A stretch of DNA of 64,000 nt from Bradyrhizobium erythrophlei. GTDB taxonomy: Bacteria; Pseudomonadota; Alphaproteobacteria; Rhizobiales; Xanthobacteraceae. The DNA is taken from the NCBI RefSeq assembly GCF_900129425.1, contig NZ_LT670817.1, forward strand, positions 5,828,001 to 5,892,000, given 5' to 3'. Below, in pieces: positions 63,663 to 64,000 of the stretch. Below the pieces are notes generated by a model. That model worked only from the letters and a program-made list of their open reading frames with translations. It searched no databases and was not told where the DNA came from. The position numbers and the translations under genes are program-made. Positions within the stretch are counted from its first letter, which is position 1; each line of letters opens with the position of its first letter.

Positions 63663-63809
63663 GCGACGCACAAGCGCCTGGTGGCCGGACTGCCCGAGGA
63701 AGACCCGCGCCGCCGTCGCCGACCGCATTGCGCACGCTCGAGCGCGAGAGAGAAATACCGGGAGTGTCGCAAGGACCCGCTCGATCAATCAAACATGTAG
63801 GAGTCACCG

Positions 63810-64000
63810 ATGTCGTTTCGCTTCATCACCAAGTCTATCCACGCCTACCTAATCGATTATCCCGTCGCGATCGTCTTGATCGCAGCGCCGTCCGCGCTGA
63901 AGCTCGGCCAGAGCGGACCGGTCGCAATGTGGCTTTCGGTTGCTGTCGGTGTCGCGGCGCTACTTTTGGCTGCCCTGACCGACCATCCCACCGGGCTCGT
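63810..64000 (+). CDS. Small membrane protein, 3' end outside window
   Basis: ATG at 63810 follows GGAG. MSFRFITKSIHAYLIDYPVA is followed by two hydrophobic segments (IVLIAAPSALKLG and WLSVAVGVAALLLAALTD). It resembles small SPW-repeat-type membrane proteins, but the sequence ends at the window edge after 63 codons. Confidence 0.55.
   Translation, partial: MSFRFITKSIHAYLIDYPVAIVLIAAPSALKLGQSGPVAMWLSVAVGVAALLLAALTDHPTGL

Overview
The window looks like an accessory region of a Bradyrhizobium-type alphaproteobacterium. The evidence is high GC, the flp-nasC nitrate-assimilation arrangement known from Bradyrhizobium, several small secreted proteins of a kind common in that genus, and heavy loading with two related IS families plus group II intron and integrase debris. 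No rRNA, tRNA or CRISPR array was recognised.

Layout. 0-7.4 kb: end of a quinone-reductase-like gene, an IS with a nonsense mutation lying in a probable group II intron fragment, which in turn interrupts a frameshifted tyrosine integrase; then a divergent pair, a coiled-coil protein and a TraA/MobA-like relaxase. 7.4-13.1 kb: an IS followed by a defence or toxin-antitoxin cluster (two RES/Xre pairs, an AbiEii-type nucleotidyltransferase with an unusual partner, and an orphan VbhA-type antitoxin), with hairpins and short repeats between them. 13.9-23 kb: IS copies, an S9 peptidase, an ArdC remnant, and a run of very small genes, several secreted, separated by a short repeated motif.

23.2-39 kb: the most interesting part. 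A PNPOx-truncated hemoglobin fusion and an FHA-ferredoxin reductase-[2Fe-2S] fusion sit directly upstream of narK; flp and nasC lie 6-8 kb further on behind a chimeric, N-terminally replaced globin gene. The roughly 10.2 kb between 23685 and 33861 is an inversion: the two halves of one IS lie at its ends in opposite orientation, and the globin-derived sequence is split reciprocally at the same points. A 424-bp unit with perfect 31-bp inverted repeats occurs at both ends. The segment also carries malonate decarboxylase debris, a methyltransferase fragment, another IS, a luciferase-like fragment and a truncated group II intron.

39-64 kb: mostly metabolic genes and regulators: a TetR gene fused into efflux-adaptor debris, a DUF2147 protein, a GlxA-type regulator divergent from a two-gene isoquinoline-oxidoreductase-type molybdenum hydroxylase, a LysR gene cut by an IS that appears to be a hybrid of the two families, a GMC oxidoreductase with an AraC regulator, a CoA-ligase/enoyl-CoA hydratase pair, two near-identical small tyrosine recombinases around DUF1428 and MOSC genes, and a MocR regulator facing tandem quinone-oxidoreductase paralogs.

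Functional reading: the globin fusion, reductase fusion, NarK, Flp and NasC together suggest nitrate uptake and reduction coupled to nitric-oxide handling, now rearranged by IS activity. The molybdenum hydroxylase and MOSC protein also depend on or act near molybdenum-cofactor chemistry, but no operon link to NasC is visible.
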